Of a stretch of DNA of 64,000 nt, positions 1 to 9,704 are shown one piece after another. A program made the translations under genes and the position numbers. This DNA comes from Marinobacter gudaonensis. Its GTDB lineage: Bacteria > Pseudomonadota > Gammaproteobacteria > Pseudomonadales > Oleiphilaceae. The stretch's first letter is position 1, and every line of letters begins with the position of its first letter. The notes below the pieces were generated by a model that saw nothing but the letters and a program-made list of their open reading frames with translations, did no database searches and was not told where the DNA came from. The DNA is taken from positions 1,674,001 to 1,738,000 of the forward strand of contig NZ_FOYV01000001.1 in the NCBI RefSeq assembly GCF_900115175.1. Direction: 5' to 3'.

Positions 1-723
1 CAGCGCAGCATCGGGCGCCACCAGCAGACCATCCAGGCTCTCGCCACGCTCGCGGATGGCCTCCAGCTGCTCTACAGGGTGGGCGTTGGCGAGGGTAAAC
101 CCGGACGCCATGGTCCGGCGCAGAGCCGTCACATGAGCACCGCAGCCCAGCGCTTCGCCAATATCCTCAACCAGTGAGCGAATATACGTACCCTTGGTAC
201 AGCTCACGGCGATGTCGAGCTCGTTCTCGCGAACATCCAGCAGCGTCAGCTCATAGATCGTCACGGGCCGCGCCGGGCGCTCAACCTCGATACCCTCGCG
301 GGCGTACTCGTAGAGCGGTCGCCCCTGGTATTTGAGCGCGGAATACATAGAGGGCACCTGCTGTATATCACCCCGGAAGCGGTCCAACACCGGTTCCAGC
401 GTTTCAGCGGTGAGGTCCGCGGGCACGGGCTTTTCAGCCACCACCGCACCTTCACTGTCACCGGTTTCTGTGCGGACGCCCAATTTCGCGGTAGCGATGT
501 AGGCCTTGTCGCTGTCGAGCATCATCTGAGAGAACTTGGTGGCCTCCCCGAAACACAGTGGCAGCACCCCGGTGGCCAGCGGATCAAGGGCACCGGTATG
601 GCCGGCCTTGGCGGCGCCAAACAGCCGCTTGACCTGCTGCAGGATGCCATTGGAAGTGACACCCTGCGGCTTGTCGATCACCAGAATCCCGTTGACGTCA
701 CGACCCTTGCGTCTGCGACTCAA
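1..723 (-). CDS. truB: tRNA pseudouridine(55) synthase TruB, 3' end beyond the window
   Basis: Makes pseudouridine 55 in the T-loop of tRNAs. The first 241 codons are visible; the C-terminal PUA part lies off the left edge. The catalytic motif [12 protein letters not shown] is present, with the catalytic Asp at about residue 47, matching Asp48 of E. coli. The start is a TTG at 723-721 whose second and third bases are shared with the rbfA stop (TTGA overlap), giving the usual family N-terminus [19 protein letters not shown]. This overlap implies translational coupling to rbfA in the rimP-nusA-infB-rbfA-truB operon. Confidence 0.95.
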   Translation of the reverse strand, partial: MSRRRKGRDVNGILVIDKPQGVTSNGILQQVKRLFGAAKAGHTGALDPLATGVLPLCFGEATKFSQMMLDSDKAYIATAKLGVRTETGDSEGAVVAEKPVPADLTAETLEPVLDRFRGDIQQVPSMYSALKYQGRPLYEYAREGIEVERPARPVTIYELTLLDVRENELDIAVSCTKGTYIRSLVEDIGEALGCGAHVTALRRTMASGFTLANAHPVEQLEAIRERGESLDGLLVAPDAAL

Positions 724-1151
724 GTGTTACGCTCCGGCTCGTTCTGGTTGTCGGTGTCATCGTCGTCGCGATCCACTGCCGGCTTCTCGCCAACGGCCTC
801 GCGAATCAGGCTGTCCATTTTCCGACTGTAGCCCTGCAGGGTGTCGAAGTGGAACCGCAGTTGCGGTACCACCCGGAGTTTCATGGCACGACCGACCTGA
901 CCACGCAGAAAACCGGACGCCTTGTTGAGAACGCTGATCGAGTCCTTCACCTCCGGTGAGTCCTCGGTCAGCTCCTCGGTAGACAACAGGGACACGTAGA
1001 TGTCCGCGTAGCCAAGGTCACGACTGACCTTGACCGCGTTCACCGTAACCATGCCCACCCGAGGATCCTTCACTTCCCGCTGGATGAGCTGGGCCAGTTC
1101 CCGTTGCATCTGATCGCCGATGCGATCAATACGACTGAACTCTCTTGGCAT
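720..1151 (-). CDS. rbfA: 30S ribosome-binding factor RbfA
   Basis: Small KH-fold protein that binds the 30S subunit during late 16S rRNA maturation and cold adaptation. At 143 residues it is slightly longer than E. coli RbfA (133); the extra length is an acidic C-terminal tail rich in Asp and Glu, ending PERNT. The N-terminus [19 protein letters not shown] and the segment [21 protein letters not shown] are typical. It sits 25 nt after infB and overlaps the truB start by 3-4 nt, as expected for this conserved operon. Confidence 0.97.
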   Translation of the reverse strand: MPREFSRIDRIGDQMQRELAQLIQREVKDPRVGMVTVNAVKVSRDLGYADIYVSLLSTEELTEDSPEVKDSISVLNKASGFLRGQVGRAMKLRVVPQLRFHFDTLQGYSRKMDSLIREAVGEKPAVDRDDDDTDNQNEPERNT

Positions 1152-1176
1152 CAGGCTACCTTTAACCTTGGCTGCA

Positions 1177-3741
1177 TCAAGCGCCGGTGGACTCGAGCTT
1201 GCGCTCGACCCGCACGCGATCGAACACCTCGATCTGGTCGCCGACCTTCACGTCGTAGCCCTTCACACCGATACCGCATTCCATACCGTTGCGGACTTCG
1301 GCAACGTCATCCTTGAAGCGACGCAGGGACTCCAGTTCGCCCTCGAAGATCACCACGTTGTCACGCAGAACGCGAATCGGCTTGTTCCGGTAGACGGTAC
1401 CTTCCACCACCATACAGCCGGCCACCTGGCCAAACTTCGGTGAGCGGAACACGTCGCGAACGTCGGCAATGCCAACGATGTCCTCGCGGAACTCCGGTGC
1501 CAGCATGCCAGTCAGGGCTGCTTTCACATCATCAATCAGGTTATAGATGATGCTGTAGTAGCGCAGATCCAGACCTTCCTGCTCCACCAGTTTCTTGGAT
1601 GCGGTATCGGCACGTACGTTGAAGCCGAAAATAACCGCATTGGTAGCCATGGCCAGACTGACGTCGGTCTCGGCAATACCACCCACACCGGAAGACACGA
1701 TCTTGACCTGGACCTCGTCGTTGCCCAGATCCTGCAGAGCCTTGGTGATGGCCTCCAGGGAACCACGAACGTCGGTCTTCAGAACCACATTGAGGGTCTT
1801 GACCTCGTCCTTGCCCATGTTCTCGAACAGGTTCTCGAGCTTGGCCGCCTGCTGGCGCTGCAGGCGCTGCTCGCGCTCGCGGCTCTGGCGGAATTCGGCC
1901 AGCTCTTTGGCCTTCTTCTCGTCGGCCACGGCGAAGAATTCGTCACCGGCGTCCGGGGTGCCGTTCAGACCCAGGATCTCGACCGGAATCGACGGCCCCG
2001 CTTCCTTCACCTGCTTGCCGGCTTCGTCGGTCATTGCCCGGACTTTACCGAAGTAGGAACCGGCTACCACCATGTCGCCCTGGCGCAGGGTACCGTTCTG
2101 GACCAGCACGGTAGCCACGGAACCACGACCGCGCTCCAGGCTGGACTCGACCACCACGCCCTTGGCGGGTGCGTCTGCGGCGGCTTCAAGCTCCAGGACC
2201 TCTGCCTGCAGCAGAACCGCTTCGAGCAGATCATCAATGCCCTGGCCGGTGTGCGCGGAGACCGGCACGAACTGCACATCGCCGCCCCAGTCTTCCGGGA
2301 TGACTTCCATGCCGGCCAGCTCAGTTTTCACGCGGTCGGGATCGGCCTCTTCCTTGTCCATCTTGTTGATGGCAACGACGATGGGCACGCCGGCAGAGCG
2401 CGCGTGCTGCACGGCTTCCTTGGTCTGGGGCATCACGCCGTCATCGGCGGCCACCACCAGGATAACGATGTCGGTACACTGGGCGCCACGGGCGCGCATG
2501 GCGGTAAAGGCCGCGTGGCCGGGGGTATCCAGGAAGGACACCATGCCGTGATCGGTTTCCACATGGTAAGCACCGATGTGCTGGGTAATGCCGCCTGATT
2601 CGCCAGAGGCAACCTTGGTGCGACGGATGTAGTCCAGCAGCGAGGTTTTACCATGGTCAACGTGACCCATCACGCTCACCACCGGCGCCCGCTTGGTCTT
2701 CTCGCCGCCCTCGAAGGAAAGCTCGCTCAGAACCTCTTCCTCGAACGCATCTTCACTGACCGTCCTGGCCTTGTGGCCAAGCTCCTCGGTTACCAGCACC
2801 GCGGTTTCCTGGTCCAGGGGCTGGTTGATGGTGGTCATGACGCCCATACCCATCAGGGTCTTGATGACGTCCGCCGCCTTGACGGCCATACGCTGGGCCA
2901 GGTCACCGACGGTAATCGTTTCCGGAATCTCTACTTCTCTGACCATTGGTTTGGTCGGCCTCTCGAAGCCATGACGCTTCTCTTTGGGTTTCTTTTTCGC
3001 ACGCAGCGGCTTTCTGAGCGTGGTGTCCTCTTCGTCTTCAGAGATCACCAACGGCTCTTCGACCGGACGACTGCGAGGACCACGATGGCCAGCCTGCTTC
3101 TTCTTGGGCTTGCCTTCCTCGATTTCGTCGCCGCGCTCGCGAACTTTCTCTTTCTTCTTCTTCGGCTTGCGGTCCTTGCCTTCGCCTTCAGGCGGCGGTA
3201 TCGGCATATCCTCCGGCGCAGGTATCGGCTCTGGCTCCGGCTCCGCCGCTTTCTTCGGCTCGGCCTTGTCAGCCGGCTTCTCGGCCGTCGCCTCCTGGGT
3301 CGTCCGGGCCTCGTCGGCCGCCGGCGCTTCCGCTTCCGGCTGCTGCGACGTCTCGGCCGCTACCTTTGGCGCTTCCTCGGCAGGCGCCTGCTCGGACTGC
3401 GGCGCTGCTGCCGGCTCTTCTGGCTTGGGCGCTTCCGCCTCAGGCTGCAATTCCGCCCGCTTGATGTAGGTGCGGCGCTTGCGAACCTCTACGTTGACTG
3501 TCTTGGCCTTGCCAGCCTTGAGCGTGGTGGTGGTCTTGCGCTTCAGAGTAATCTTGCGCGGCTCGGCATCAGCCTCGCCGTGGGTTTTTCTCAAATAGGC
3601 CAGCAACTGCTGCTTCTCATCGCTGGACACAGAGTCATTCTCGGAGCGGGCCTTCAGGCCGGCTTCCACGATCTGCTTCAGCAAACGATCCACGGGAGCG
3701 CCTACATCTTCGGCCAGTTGTTTTACCGTTACTTCAGCCAT
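1177..3741 (-). CDS. infB: translation initiation factor IF-2
   Basis: GTPase that places initiator tRNA on the 30S subunit and promotes subunit joining. At 854 residues it has the usual gammaproteobacterial layout: an N-terminal IF2 domain (about 1-50), a long Glu/Ala/Pro/Lys-rich linker (about 90-250), a second IF2-N segment, the G domain with P-loop [20 protein letters not shown] and NKMDK, then domains II-IV. The start is supported by a strong GGAGGA ribosome-binding site about 7 nt upstream of the ATG. It follows nusA by 18 nt, so it is in the same transcript. Confidence 0.98.
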   Translation of the reverse strand: MAEVTVKQLAEDVGAPVDRLLKQIVEAGLKARSENDSVSSDEKQQLLAYLRKTHGEADAEPRKITLKRKTTTTLKAGKAKTVNVEVRKRRTYIKRAELQPEAEAPKPEEPAAAPQSEQAPAEEAPKVAAETSQQPEAEAPAADEARTTQEATAEKPADKAEPKKAAEPEPEPIPAPEDMPIPPPEGEGKDRKPKKKKEKVRERGDEIEEGKPKKKQAGHRGPRSRPVEEPLVISEDEEDTTLRKPLRAKKKPKEKRHGFERPTKPMVREVEIPETITVGDLAQRMAVKAADVIKTLMGMGVMTTINQPLDQETAVLVTEELGHKARTVSEDAFEEEVLSELSFEGGEKTKRAPVVSVMGHVDHGKTSLLDYIRRTKVASGESGGITQHIGAYHVETDHGMVSFLDTPGHAAFTAMRARGAQCTDIVILVVAADDGVMPQTKEAVQHARSAGVPIVVAINKMDKEEADPDRVKTELAGMEVIPEDWGGDVQFVPVSAHTGQGIDDLLEAVLLQAEVLELEAAADAPAKGVVVESSLERGRGSVATVLVQNGTLRQGDMVVAGSYFGKVRAMTDEAGKQVKEAGPSIPVEILGLNGTPDAGDEFFAVADEKKAKELAEFRQSREREQRLQRQQAAKLENLFENMGKDEVKTLNVVLKTDVRGSLEAITKALQDLGNDEVQVKIVSSGVGGIAETDVSLAMATNAVIFGFNVRADTASKKLVEQEGLDLRYYSIIYNLIDDVKAALTGMLAPEFREDIVGIADVRDVFRSPKFGQVAGCMVVEGTVYRNKPIRVLRDNVVIFEGELESLRRFKDDVAEVRNGMECGIGVKGYDVKVGDQIEVFDRVRVERKLESTGA

Positions 3742-3759
3742 ACTGGTCCTCCTCCCGAA

Positions 3760-5253
3760 TTAAGCCTGGTCTTCAAACCAGGGGGCACGCGCGGTCATGA
3801 TCAACTGTCCCGCACGCTCTTCATCCATACCTTCAATCTCGAGCAGGTCGTCTACCGACTGCTCTGCCAGATCTTCCATGGTGCGCACACCCATGCCGGC
3901 CAGCTTGAAGGCCAGGCCACGGTCCATGCCATCCATACCCAGAAGATCGTCTGCCGGCTCGGCGCCTTCCAGCGCTTCCTCACTGGCCAGAGCCTGATTC
4001 AGCAGAACGTCCTTGGCGCGGCGACGCAGTTCGGTGACGGTTTCCTCGTCAAAGCCGTCAATCGCCAGCATTTCTTCCATCGGCACATAGGCCACCTCTT
4101 CAATGGAGGTGAAGCCTTCCTCAATCAACACACCGGCGAACTCTTCGTCCACGTCGAGGTTGCTGGTGAAGTGTTCAACCAGTTGGTTGTACTCCTGCTC
4201 CTGACGCTCACCGGCTTCTTCCTCGGTCATCACGTTCAGGGTCCAGCCGGTCAGGTCGGTTGCCAGGCGCACGTTCTGGCCATTCCGGCCGATGGCCTGG
4301 GCCAGGTTGTCTTCCGCCACGGCCACTTCCATGGTGTGCCGGTCTTCGTCCATCACGATGGACGCCACTTCCGCCGGCGCCATGGCGTTGATCACCAGCT
4401 GCGCGGGGTTGTCATCCCACAGGACAATGTCAACGCGCTCACCGCCCAGCTCGTTGGAAACAGCCTGGACGCGGGAACCGCGCATACCGACACAGGCGCC
4501 CACCGGGTCGATCCGACGGTCGTTGGTCTTCACGGCAATTTTGGCGCGTGAACCGGGATCCCGGGCGGCACCACGGATTTCGATCAGTTCCTCGGCGATT
4601 TCCGGCACTTCGATGCGGAACAGCTCGATCAGCATCTGCGGCGCCGTCCGGCTGAGGATCAGCTGCGGGCCACGGTGATCGGTACGGATCTCCAGAAGCA
4701 GCGAGCGTACCCGATCACCCATGCGGAAAGTTTCCCGCGGGATCAGATGCTCTCGGGGCAGCAGCGCCTCGGCATTGGCACCCAGATCGACAATCACGTT
4801 GTCACGGGTGACTTTCTTCACGGTACCGGACACCAGTTCGCCCACACGGTCACGATAGCTGTCGACGATCTTGCTGCGCTCGGCCTCGCGCACCTTCTGG
4901 AAGATGATCTGCTTGGCCGCCTGGGCACCAATCCGGCCAAACGCCTCGGATTCAATCTTCTCTTCATAGATATCGCCAGGCTTCAGGGCAGGATCGATTT
5001 CCTCCGCTTCCTGCAGCGTGAGCTCGGTGCCCAGGGCCGGAACCGCGTCGTTATCGACGACCAGCCAACGACGGAAGGTTTCGTACTCGCCAGTCTTCCG
5101 ATCAATGGCAACCCGGATATCGGCTTCTTCGTCTTCGAAGCGCTTCTTGGCAGCGGTGGCCAGTGCCAGCTCGATCGCCTCAAAAATCACATCCTTCTCG
5201 ACGCCTTTCTCGTTCGAGACGGATTCAACCACCAGCAAGATCTCTTTACTCAT
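3760..5253 (-). CDS. nusA: transcription termination/antitermination factor NusA
   Basis: RNA polymerase-binding elongation factor acting in pausing, termination and rRNA antitermination. Its 497 residues cover the N-terminal RNAP-binding domain (about 1-130), S1 domain ([26 protein letters not shown]), two KH domains ([20 protein letters not shown] and [12 protein letters not shown]) and two acidic C-terminal AR repeats, which occur in proteobacterial NusA. It lies between rimP and infB. NusA controls its own operon in several bacteria, which is relevant to the terminators found upstream of rimP here. Confidence 0.98.
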   Translation of the reverse strand: MSKEILLVVESVSNEKGVEKDVIFEAIELALATAAKKRFEDEEADIRVAIDRKTGEYETFRRWLVVDNDAVPALGTELTLQEAEEIDPALKPGDIYEEKIESEAFGRIGAQAAKQIIFQKVREAERSKIVDSYRDRVGELVSGTVKKVTRDNVIVDLGANAEALLPREHLIPRETFRMGDRVRSLLLEIRTDHRGPQLILSRTAPQMLIELFRIEVPEIAEELIEIRGAARDPGSRAKIAVKTNDRRIDPVGACVGMRGSRVQAVSNELGGERVDIVLWDDNPAQLVINAMAPAEVASIVMDEDRHTMEVAVAEDNLAQAIGRNGQNVRLATDLTGWTLNVMTEEEAGERQEQEYNQLVEHFTSNLDVDEEFAGVLIEEGFTSIEEVAYVPMEEMLAIDGFDEETVTELRRRAKDVLLNQALASEEALEGAEPADDLLGMDGMDRGLAFKLAGMGVRTMEDLAEQSVDDLLEIEGMDEERAGQLIMTARAPWFEDQA

Positions 5254-5307
5254 TGGATTGCCCTGCCCTTAAATTCAACTGTGCGTCCACGGACTTGTTC
5301 AAATCGT

Positions 5308-5769
5308 TCATTCAAATACCGGCACAATGTGCGCTTTCTCGATGCTGTCGAACGGCAGCAGGTACTCGTGGTCATCCACGACCACCACCACCTCGTCACC
5401 TTCCACGCCCTTGATCAGGCCCTGAAATTTCCGCCGGCCCTCAAAGGCCATGCGAAGACGGATTTGTACCTGGTGACCGACAAAGGCCTGGTATTGCTCA
5501 AGACGGAACAGCGGGCGATCCATCCCCGGGGATGAGACCTCGAGCGTGTATTCGGTCTGGATGGGGTCTTCCACATCCATCACACCGCTGATCTGACGAC
5601 TGACTTTCTCGCAGTCGTCGATACCGATGCCGTTCTCGGCATCGTCGATAAACACCCGTAGCAGGGAGTGATGGCCCTGCGACCGGAATTCAATGCCCCA
5701 GAACTCATACCCCAGACCCTCTACAACGGGCCGAAGAATGTCTTCCAGTTGCTTAAGCTTGGCTGACAA
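5308..5769 (-). CDS. rimP: ribosome maturation factor RimP
   Basis: Assembly factor for the 30S subunit, 153 residues, the normal length. Family features include the N-terminal [18 protein letters not shown] segment (here [16 protein letters not shown]), the [11 protein letters not shown] segment and [12 protein letters not shown]. The start is a TTG (5769-5767) with GGAG about 10 nt upstream; the nearby ATG is in another frame. It is the first gene of the nusA operon and is preceded by a promoter and two tandem terminators. Confidence 0.95.
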   Translation of the reverse strand: MSAKLKQLEDILRPVVEGLGYEFWGIEFRSQGHHSLLRVFIDDAENGIGIDDCEKVSRQISGVMDVEDPIQTEYTLEVSSPGMDRPLFRLEQYQAFVGHQVQIRLRMAFEGRRKFQGLIKGVEGDEVVVVVDDHEYLLPFDSIEKAHIVPVFE

Positions 5770-5812
5770 GTTTCGCCATCTCCGTTATCTGTTTTACCGA
5801 CCCCAAAAACAA

Positions 5813-5841
5813 AAAAAGGGCTGTTTTATCAGCCCTTTTTA
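5813..5841 (-). terminator. intrinsic terminator 2 of the rimP leader
   Basis: On the minus strand AAGGGCTG, a 6-nt loop and CAGCCCTT are followed by a run of T. It lies only 44 nt before the rimP start codon and downstream of the promoter at 6016-6044, so transcripts of the operon must read through it. The flanking A and T runs mean it could also work on the other strand. Confidence 0.8.
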
Positions 5842-5875
5842 TGCACCAGGGCCCTTTGCGCCAGGCCCCTTAATC

Positions 5876-5900
5876 AAAAAGCCCCGATCAGTGGGGCTCT
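5876..5900 (-). terminator. intrinsic terminator 1 of the rimP leader
   Basis: On the minus strand GCCCC, a 7-nt loop and GGGGC are followed by TTTTT. It ends the roughly 130-nt structured segment that follows the promoter at 6016-6044. It either ends a small RNA or acts as an attenuator for rimP-nusA-infB. Confidence 0.8.
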
Positions 5901-6009
5901 TTGTTGCAAGAACTCGCAGGAAGCCAACCGGTATACCGCTTCCTGCTGACAGACACCTGGCCTGCCAGAAACCTGCCACCGAACAACCAATCCGGCAGGT
6001 CCCAATATC
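5876..6009 (-). ncRNA. structured leader or candidate small RNA between tRNA-Leu and rimP
   Basis: After the predicted transcription start near 6009 the minus strand folds into a CCTGCC/GGCAGG hairpin (about 5975-6000), then a strong 9-bp stem GCAGGAAGC/GCTTCCTGC around a CGGTATACCG core (about 5916-5946), then the GCCCC/GGGGC-T5 terminator. I do not recognise it as 4.5S, 6S or another known RNA, and the tRNA-fMet gene (metY) found here in E. coli is absent. It may be the regulatory 5' leader of rimP-nusA-infB or a free small RNA; the sequence alone does not decide. Confidence 0.5.
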
Positions 6010-6015
6010 CGCCGG

Positions 6016-6044
6016 AGTATAGAGACGCCAGGCAGACTGGTCAA
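6016..6044 (-). promoter_or_regulatory. sigma-70 promoter upstream of rimP
   Basis: The minus strand shows TTGACC (6044-6039), a 17-nt spacer and TATACT (6021-6016), a near-consensus sigma-70 promoter. It lies just after the tRNA-Leu terminator and is therefore the likely main promoter of rimP-nusA-infB-rbfA-truB and of the structured leader. Confidence 0.75.
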
Positions 6045-6053
6045 GGACTGACC

Positions 6054-6087
6054 AAAAAAAACGGCCTGGGAAATCCAAGCCGTTTTT
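6054..6087 (-). terminator. terminator of secG/tRNA-Leu
   Basis: On the minus strand AAACGGCTTGG and CCAGGCCGTTT form an imperfect stem with a short loop, followed by a long T run. It starts 8 nt after the tRNA CCA end and closes the tpiA-secG-tRNA-Leu unit. Confidence 0.8.
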
Positions 6088-6094
6088 CTGAATA

Positions 6095-6179
6095 TGGTGC
6101 CCGGGGCCGGACTCGAACCGGCACGGCTTTCGCCACTACCCCCTCAAGATAGCGTGTCTACCAGTTTCACCACCCGGGC
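6095..6179 (-). tRNA. tRNA-Leu(GAG)
   Basis: An 85-nt class II tRNA with encoded CCA. The acceptor arms GCCCGGG and CCCGGGC pair, the D-arm reads TGGTGAAACTGGTAGACAC, the anticodon loop is TTGAGGG (anticodon GAG), a short variable arm follows, and the T-arm contains GGTTCGAGTCC. It corresponds to leuU, which lies beside secG in E. coli as well. Confidence 0.95.
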
Positions 6180-6186
6180 AACATTC

Positions 6187-6564
6187 TTACTCGAGTTCGG
6201 GAAGATCTGACTCCCCGCCCTCGGACTCGCTGGCGGCGTCGCCACCACTGGCAGCGCCTTCGGACGGAGCCGCCGGAGCAGACTCCTGAACCACCGGGAT
6301 ACCGGCCTCACCGGCCACCTCGGCGCGCTGCTTGGCAAAAATCGCCAGCGTAAAACTTGTCACAAAAAACACCACCGCAAGCAGCGTGGTGACACGGGTC
6401 AGGAAGCTGCCGCTACCCTGACTTCCAAAAACGGTCTGGGACGCACCGCCACCAAACGCCGCACCGGCATCGGCACCCTTGCCCTGCTGGATCAGCACCA
6501 GACCCACCAGCGCCACCGCGATGACCACGTGCAAAACGACTACCAGCGTTTCTACCCAATCCAT
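6187..6564 (-). CDS. secG: preprotein translocase subunit SecG
   Basis: Small inner-membrane subunit of the SecYEG channel. Two membrane segments are visible (about residues 4-22 and 52-73), joined by the conserved glycine-rich loop QQGKGADAGAAFGGGASQTVFG. The 125-residue length includes a longer Ala/Ser/Glu-rich acidic C-terminal tail than in E. coli. It follows tpiA by 24 nt and precedes tRNA-Leu by 7 nt, the conserved order. Confidence 0.96.
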   Translation of the reverse strand: MDWVETLVVVLHVVIAVALVGLVLIQQGKGADAGAAFGGGASQTVFGSQGSGSFLTRVTTLLAVVFFVTSFTLAIFAKQRAEVAGEAGIPVVQESAPAAPSEGAASGGDAASESEGGESDLPELE

Positions 6565-6588
6565 AACGACTCTCGCGAACCTTTAAAT

Positions 6589-7347
6589 TCAGTGACCCGC
6601 CGGAACACTTCGGCAGATACTTACAAAATCTTCCGCTACCAGTGACGCCCCGCCGATCAAACCGCCGTCGATATCCGGCTCGGCAAAAAGAGCGGCAGCA
6701 TTATCCGCTTTTACACTGCCCCCGTAAAGGAGGGAAATCTCTTCAGCCGGCGCACCCATGTCACAGAGCACCTTGCGGATGGCAGCGTGCATTGCCTGGG
6801 CATCGCCCGCGGTGGCGGTCTTGCCGGTGCCGATAGCCCAGACCGGCTCATAAGCCACGACGACGCGCTCCCACTGGCCTGGCTCTACAGCAGCCAGGGC
6901 CTTGCGAACCTGGGCCGCAACGACGACTTCCGCATCACCTGCATCCCGCTCTTCCAGGGTTTCGCCAACACACACCATGGCGAACAAACCACAGCCGAGA
7001 ATACGCTCCACCTTGCGGGCAATCACGTCGTCGGTTTCGCCGAAGAGCTGGCGACGCTCCGAATGACCGACCAGAACATACTGACATCCCAGATCGGCCG
7101 CCATTTCAGCGGAAACTTCCCCGGTGTAGGCCCCGGAAGACCACTGGGAGACATTCTGCACGCCGACTTTCAGATCGACGCCTGCCAGGGACGCCACATC
7201 TGCGACGTAAAGCGCGGGAGGAATAATAACAACCTCAACGCCATTAGCAAGAGAACCGACCTCGGATCGAACATCGCCGACCAGAGACTTTGCCAGGTCC
7301 TTCGACCCGTTCATTTTCCAGTTTCCGGCTACGATCCTGCGACGCAT
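6589..7347 (-). CDS. tpiA: triosephosphate isomerase
   Basis: Interconverts dihydroxyacetone phosphate and glyceraldehyde 3-phosphate. The start chosen is the ATG at 7347, giving MRRRIVAGNWKMNG (252 residues), the normal family beginning; the frame stays open for 19 more codons upstream but these do not resemble the family. The catalytic His is in VGHSERR, the catalytic Glu in AYEPVWAIGTGKTA, and the phosphate loop YGGSVK is present. It is in line with glmM (75 nt upstream) and secG. Confidence 0.96.
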   Translation of the reverse strand: MRRRIVAGNWKMNGSKDLAKSLVGDVRSEVGSLANGVEVVIIPPALYVADVASLAGVDLKVGVQNVSQWSSGAYTGEVSAEMAADLGCQYVLVGHSERRQLFGETDDVIARKVERILGCGLFAMVCVGETLEERDAGDAEVVVAAQVRKALAAVEPGQWERVVVAYEPVWAIGTGKTATAGDAQAMHAAIRKVLCDMGAPAEEISLLYGGSVKADNAAALFAEPDIDGGLIGGASLVAEDFVSICRSVPAGH

Positions 7348-7422
7348 AACAATTCCCATACCCGAGGGAGGGCGAACTATACAGTACTCCCTCCCGGCAG
7401 ACAACCGCCTGAAAACACAAAG

Positions 7423-8769
7423 TCAGGGACTGGAATTCTCCACCACCCGGGCCAGTTCCTCGACCACCCTGCGGATCTGGTCAGCGTCCTGACCCTCGGC
7501 CATAACCCGGATCAGCGGCTCGGTTCCCGAGGCCCGCAGCAGAATTCGGCCGGCACCACCCAACTCGTCCTCGGCGCGGCGAACGGCGGCCACGATTTCT
7601 TCGCGATTGAACGGATCAAACCGTTGCCCCACCCGGACGTTGATCATGGTCTGGGGCAGCTTGCTCATCCCCTGGCGAATCTCCGCAAGGCTTTTACCGG
7701 AGCGGCGAACGGCCAGCAACACCTGGAGTGCCGAGACAATGCCGTCACCGGTCGTGGTGCAATCGCGGATCACCATATGCCCGGAACCTTCACCGCCCAA
7801 CACCCAGTTATTGGCCAGCAGGCGCTCCATGACATAGCGATCACCTACTTTCGCCCGTTCGAATTCGATGCCGATTTCCTTCAGTGCCAGCTCAACACCC
7901 AGGTTGGTCATCAGCGTGCCGACCACCCCGCCTTTGAGACGATCCTCCGCGAAGCGCTGGGAGGCAATCACATACAGCAGTTCGTCACCGTCCACTTCGG
8001 AGCCATCGCGATCCACCATGAGCACCCGGTCGCCATCGCCATCGAAGGCGATACCCAGGTCAGCGCCCTTTTCAAGAACCGCGGCCTTGAGGGAACCCAG
8101 ATGAGTCGAGCCAACGTTCAGATTGATGTTCAGGCCGTCGGGCTCTGCCCCGATCACCGACACCTTTGCACCCAGCTCACGGAAGACCTTGGGAGCAACG
8201 TGATAAGTGGCGCCATGGGCGCAGTCCAGCACAATCCTCATGCCATCCAGCGTGAACTCGTTGGGTACGGTGCTCTTGCAGAATTCCACGTAGCGACCCG
8301 GCGCATCGTCCACCCGAGATGCCTTGCCAAGTTCTGCCGGCTCACAGACCTCGATGGGCTGATCCAGCCAGCGCTCAATTTCCGCCTCCAGGGCATCGTC
8401 CAGCTTGGTGCCGGCTGGCGAGAAGAATTTGATGCCGTTATCTTCATGCGGGTTGTGGGAGGCACTGATGACAATACCCGCGGAGGCGCGGAAGGTCCGG
8501 GTAAGATAGGCGATAGCGGGGGTAGGCATGGGCCCGAGGAGTTTGACATCCACGCCGGCGGCGGACAGCCCTGCCTCGAGCGCGGACTCAAACATATAAC
8601 CGGAAAGACGGGTGTCCTTGCCGATCAGCACGCTGTTGCGCTGGCCATCGCGCTTGAACGCCTGCCCTGCGGCCCAGCCGAGCTTCAACATAAACTCAGG
8701 AGTTATCGGAAACTCCCCGACGCGCCCGCGAATACCATCCGTGCCAAAGTATTTTCTCTCGGACATCAA
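7423..8769 (-). CDS. glmM: phosphoglucosamine mutase GlmM
   Basis: Converts glucosamine 6-phosphate to glucosamine 1-phosphate for UDP-GlcNAc synthesis. Its 448 residues include the active serine loop [16 protein letters not shown], the metal-binding DGDGDR and the sugar loop GEGSGH. The first ATG (8769) overlaps the folP stop as ATGA; a second ATG directly follows. The folP-glmM pair is the usual enterobacterial and pseudomonad arrangement. Confidence 0.97.
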   Translation of the reverse strand: MMSERKYFGTDGIRGRVGEFPITPEFMLKLGWAAGQAFKRDGQRNSVLIGKDTRLSGYMFESALEAGLSAAGVDVKLLGPMPTPAIAYLTRTFRASAGIVISASHNPHEDNGIKFFSPAGTKLDDALEAEIERWLDQPIEVCEPAELGKASRVDDAPGRYVEFCKSTVPNEFTLDGMRIVLDCAHGATYHVAPKVFRELGAKVSVIGAEPDGLNINLNVGSTHLGSLKAAVLEKGADLGIAFDGDGDRVLMVDRDGSEVDGDELLYVIASQRFAEDRLKGGVVGTLMTNLGVELALKEIGIEFERAKVGDRYVMERLLANNWVLGGEGSGHMVIRDCTTTGDGIVSALQVLLAVRRSGKSLAEIRQGMSKLPQTMINVRVGQRFDPFNREEIVAAVRRAEDELGGAGRILLRASGTEPLIRVMAEGQDADQIRRVVEELARVVENSSP

Positions 8770-9596
8770 TCTGCCTCCTTCATGGCCGCCACAACCCGAA
8801 CGGCATCCACCGTTTCCCTGACATCGTGCACGCGAATAATGCTCGCACCTTTCATGGCGGCTATTGTCGCGGCCGCGAGGCTGGCGGGCAACCTTTCGTG
8901 CACTTCCCGCCCGGTAATATGGCCCAACATGGACTTCCTGGACATGCCAACCAACAGCGGATGGCCGAGGATCTGCAGCTGCTCCAGGGATGCCAGCAGC
9001 TTGAGGTTATGAGCCAGACTCTTGCCAAACCCGAACCCCGGGTCAAGCACGATGTTTTCCGGCCGTACACCTGCCTGCTCGGCCACCCGCATACGCTCGG
9101 TCAGGAATGCGCTCACCTCCCGGCGAACATTCCGGTAAGCGGGGCGATCCTGCATGGTGTCCGGCTCACCCTGGATGTGCATGATACAGACCGGGATATC
9201 TGCACGGGCAGCGGCCTCCGGAGCACCGTCACGCTGCAGGGCACGAACGTCGTTGATCAGCCCGGCACCCAGTTTTGCCGTTTCGGCCATCACCTCCGGA
9301 GCACTGGTGTCCACCGACACAACCGCATCCAGCTCCCGGACCACGGCCTCCACCACCGGGCACACCCGATCCAGTTCCTCCTGAACCGATACCGGCGCTG
9401 CGCCCGGGCGGGTCGATTCGCCACCAATATCGATAAAGCCGGCCCCATCAGAAACCATTTGCCGGGCCCGCTCGAGGGCCAGGTCTGGCCGGTTGAAGCG
9501 GCCGCCGTCAGAGAACGAATCCGGGGTGACGTTCAATACGCCCATAACGTGGCACAGCGACATATCCAGTTCACGACCGGCAAAATTCATCTTCAT
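8766..9596 (-). CDS. folP: dihydropteroate synthase
   Basis: Condenses p-aminobenzoate with dihydropterin pyrophosphate in folate synthesis. The 276-residue form starts at the ATG at 9596 behind a GAGGG site; upstream in-frame codons fall in the terminator hairpin of ftsH and are not likely coding. Family signatures are [14 protein letters not shown] and the loop GGESTRPGA. It overlaps glmM by 4 nt. Confidence 0.95.
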   Translation of the reverse strand: MKMNFAGRELDMSLCHVMGVLNVTPDSFSDGGRFNRPDLALERARQMVSDGAGFIDIGGESTRPGAAPVSVQEELDRVCPVVEAVVRELDAVVSVDTSAPEVMAETAKLGAGLINDVRALQRDGAPEAAARADIPVCIMHIQGEPDTMQDRPAYRNVRREVSAFLTERMRVAEQAGVRPENIVLDPGFGFGKSLAHNLKLLASLEQLQILGHPLLVGMSRKSMLGHITGREVHERLPASLAAATIAAMKGASIIRVHDVRETVDAVRVVAAMKEAD

Positions 9597-9615
9597 GGCA
9601 ATACTTTTCCCTCTG

Positions 9616-9649
9616 ACAAAAACAAACGCCGCCCGGAATCCGGGCGGCG
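9616..9649 (-). terminator. ftsH terminator
   Basis: A perfect 10-bp GC stem with a 3-nt loop, followed on the minus strand by a T-rich tract (GTTTGTTTTTG). It lies between the ftsH stop and the folP start, so folP-glmM is either separately transcribed or reached by read-through. Confidence 0.85.
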
Positions 9650-9704
9650 CCATGCATTTCTCATTCTGTCTCTCCGGGGCGATGACGCTGCCCCGGCGTT
9701 GTTC

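Noticed and set aside
3190..3450. Repetitive GC-rich stretch that looks like a DNA repeat
   Set aside because: It encodes the Ala/Glu/Pro-rich linker of IF-2, a normal feature of the protein.
5842..6054. Possible metY (tRNA-fMet) gene, expected here from E. coli order
   Set aside because: No tRNA cloverleaf or GTTCGAATC-type T-arm is present; the hairpins are not tRNA arms.
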